The translations under genes were made by a program, and so were the position numbers. The notes under the pieces were generated by a model. The model was not told the origin of the DNA and ran no database searches. It worked only from the letters and a program-made list of their open reading frames with translations. Below, one piece after another: positions 55,086-56,018 of a stretch of 56,018 nt of DNA (position 1 is the first letter of the stretch; each line of letters starts with the position of its first letter). Source of the stretch: Acidobacteriota bacterium (GTDB lineage Bacteria > Acidobacteriota > Terriglobia > Acidiferrales > UBA7541); assembly GCA_013289695.1 (NCBI GenBank), contig JABCZK010000030.1:1-56018 (forward strand), in the 5' to 3' direction.

Positions 55086-55337
55086 ATGAAGTCAAAAACA
55101 CGCATGCGTGTCAACGAAAACGGCCGCGTTGTCATTCCTGCTTCTTTTCGCAAGGCGCTTGGCATCAGCATAGGAGACGAAGTGATCCTGCGAATCGTAG
55201 ACGACGAATTGCGTATCACAACATTGAGGAGGCGGTTGCAGCGGGCCCAACGCCTGGTCCGCAAACACGTAAAGCCAAGTACCTCTCTGGTTGACGAATT
55301 GATCGCCGAGCGGCACGAGGCCGCACGAAATGAATAG
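55086..55337 (+). CDS. vapB: AbrB/SpoVT-type antitoxin (VapB-like)
   Basis: An 83-residue protein. The N-terminal swapped-hairpin AbrB domain (MRVNENGRVVIPASFRKALG, GDEVILRIVDDELRITTL) binds DNA and the C-terminal helix neutralises the toxin. GAGGGAATTCTGCG precedes the ATG. It overlaps the PIN-toxin gene by eight bases, the standard arrangement of an antitoxin first and toxin second. The short region before it (54858-55085) probably holds the autoregulated promoter. Confidence 0.9.
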   Translation: MKSKTRMRVNENGRVVIPASFRKALGISIGDEVILRIVDDELRITTLRRRLQRAQRLVRKHVKPSTSLVDELIAERHEAARNE

Positions 55338-55716
55338 GATCGTGGTGGACGCTTCCGCCCTGCTCGCGGTACTGAATCAGGAAGCTGGGGCAGAAAGACT
55401 GACGCCAGAACTCCTGAACGCAGCGGCCAGTAGCACTGTCAACCTGGCCGAAGTGCAAGGCAAGCTTGTTGACCGGGGCCTAAGCACCGACGACGCGTGG
55501 GAAGCCACGCTAAGTCCGATCCGGGAAGCTGTCAGTTTTACTCCTGAGCATGCCCGGCTCGCCGGCGACTTGCTGAAACAAACTCGTCCATCTGGCCTGT
55601 CGATGGGGGATCGAGCGTGTCTAGCCCTGGGGATCGCCTTGAAGGCTCCCGTATATACCGCAGACCGATCATGGAAAAACCTCAAGATTGGAATTCGAAT
55701 TCACGTCATCCGATAA
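55330..55716 (+). CDS. vapC: PIN-domain ribonuclease toxin (VapC-like)
   Basis: A 128-residue PIN-domain protein. The acidic metal-binding residues are all in place: Asp in IVVDASALLAVLN, Glu in TVNLAEVQGKL, Asp in GLSMGDRACLALG and Asp in PVYTADRSWKNL. It should be a magnesium-dependent RNase held in check by the upstream AbrB-type antitoxin. It starts inside the antitoxin's last codons. It lies beside the tRNA-Ser and integrase scar, typical for mobile or accessory DNA. Confidence 0.92.
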   Translation: MNRIVVDASALLAVLNQEAGAERLTPELLNAAASSTVNLAEVQGKLVDRGLSTDDAWEATLSPIREAVSFTPEHARLAGDLLKQTRPSGLSMGDRACLALGIALKAPVYTADRSWKNLKIGIRIHVIR

Positions 55717-56018
55717 TCGCGATTGCAGATTGCGGCGCTGGGCGGCTAGAAAATCCAACGGTCACCAAAGTGTCACTAAAACTGGCGCAAAACCGGCACA
55801 AGCCAGCAAAATTCAGAAAATTGAAAGTGGCGCTATCTGACGGCTGGCGAAGGGATTTGGTTGGATTTTGTGTCAGATAGCAATACGTCGATTTAATTTT
55901 TCAAGTTCACCGGTTTCAACCGGTCTTTCACTGATCAATTTGAATCTATTCCCATCTTGACCCCTGCTTTGATGCGAAGAGGCAATCCCGGACAGAAGGA
56001 AAGGAAATGTGTCATGAA
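55717..56018. other. intergenic sequence to the window edge, about 300 bases
   Basis: No gene is recognised after the toxin. The last bases (GAAGGAAAGGAAATG, then ATGAA at the edge) look like a ribosome-binding site and could be the start of a gene cut off by the window. Confidence 0.3.

Overview
The window looks like chromosome from a soil-type Acidobacteriota (Terriglobia-like) bacterium. This is an inference from a very large TonB-dependent receptor with an N-terminal carboxypeptidase-regulatory-like domain, a YXWGXW-repeat secreted protein, SYLF, CsbD, YtxH, DUF1328, DUF3309 and DUF6496 small stress-type proteins, many NarL-type kinases and receiver-only regulators, and moderately high GC. 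No rRNA, CRISPR array or intact insertion sequence was seen. There is one tRNA gene, tRNA-Ser(UGA).

Layout. (1) 1-12.7 kb is a stress and signalling patch: a cut-off MEDS-domain sensor, a Crp/Fnr regulator, several tiny membrane or stress proteins (three of them under 60 codons), a secreted phospholipase-C-like protein, a PAS/HisKA_3 kinase with response regulators, and a pseudo-receiver. (2) 12.7-18 kb is a trehalose module: otsB and an unusual membrane-anchored, sensor-fused OtsA on the minus strand, with a divergent GH37 trehalase. (3) 18.2-27 kb is a three-gene signalling operon headed by a giant (about 2100 aa) soluble poly-HAMP hybrid kinase like the fungal group III (Nik1/Os-1) osmosensor kinases, followed by a receiver-kinase and a receiver-only protein; another receiver-only gene is divergent. 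(4) 27.2-28.2 kb carries a SYLF protein and a DUF1328 protein. (5) 28.6-36.8 kb is one minus-strand unit reading regulator, kinase, outer-membrane factor, adaptor, RND pump. (6) 36.9-39.4 kb has a YncE-like beta-propeller and an alpha/beta hydrolase. (7) 39.6-51.2 kb is a catabolic locus: a TonB-dependent receptor faces a run of Sad-type aldehyde dehydrogenase, FadR-type GntR regulator, 3-hydroxyisobutyrate-dehydrogenase-like enzyme, E1 alpha, E1 beta, M24 peptidase-fold protein and lipoyl E2. Three copies of one inverted repeat (GTGGTA-N9-TACCAC type) sit between receptor and aldehyde dehydrogenase and before the regulator, suggesting one regulon. (8) 51.2-56 kb is a scarred accessory end: a C-terminal MFS transporter remnant, a membrane-fused spermidine-synthase-like protein, a secreted unknown, a fragment resembling khpA, a frameshifted tyrosine integrase remnant abutting tRNA-Ser(UGA), and a VapBC-type toxin-antitoxin pair.

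The best candidates for something undescribed are the sensor-fused trehalose-6-phosphate synthase lying next to the fungal-like poly-HAMP kinase operon (a possible osmotic or desiccation circuit), and the GntR-controlled 2-oxoacid dehydrogenase locus with an embedded M24 protein that lacks one metal ligand. All functional calls come from reading motifs by eye; no database search was run.
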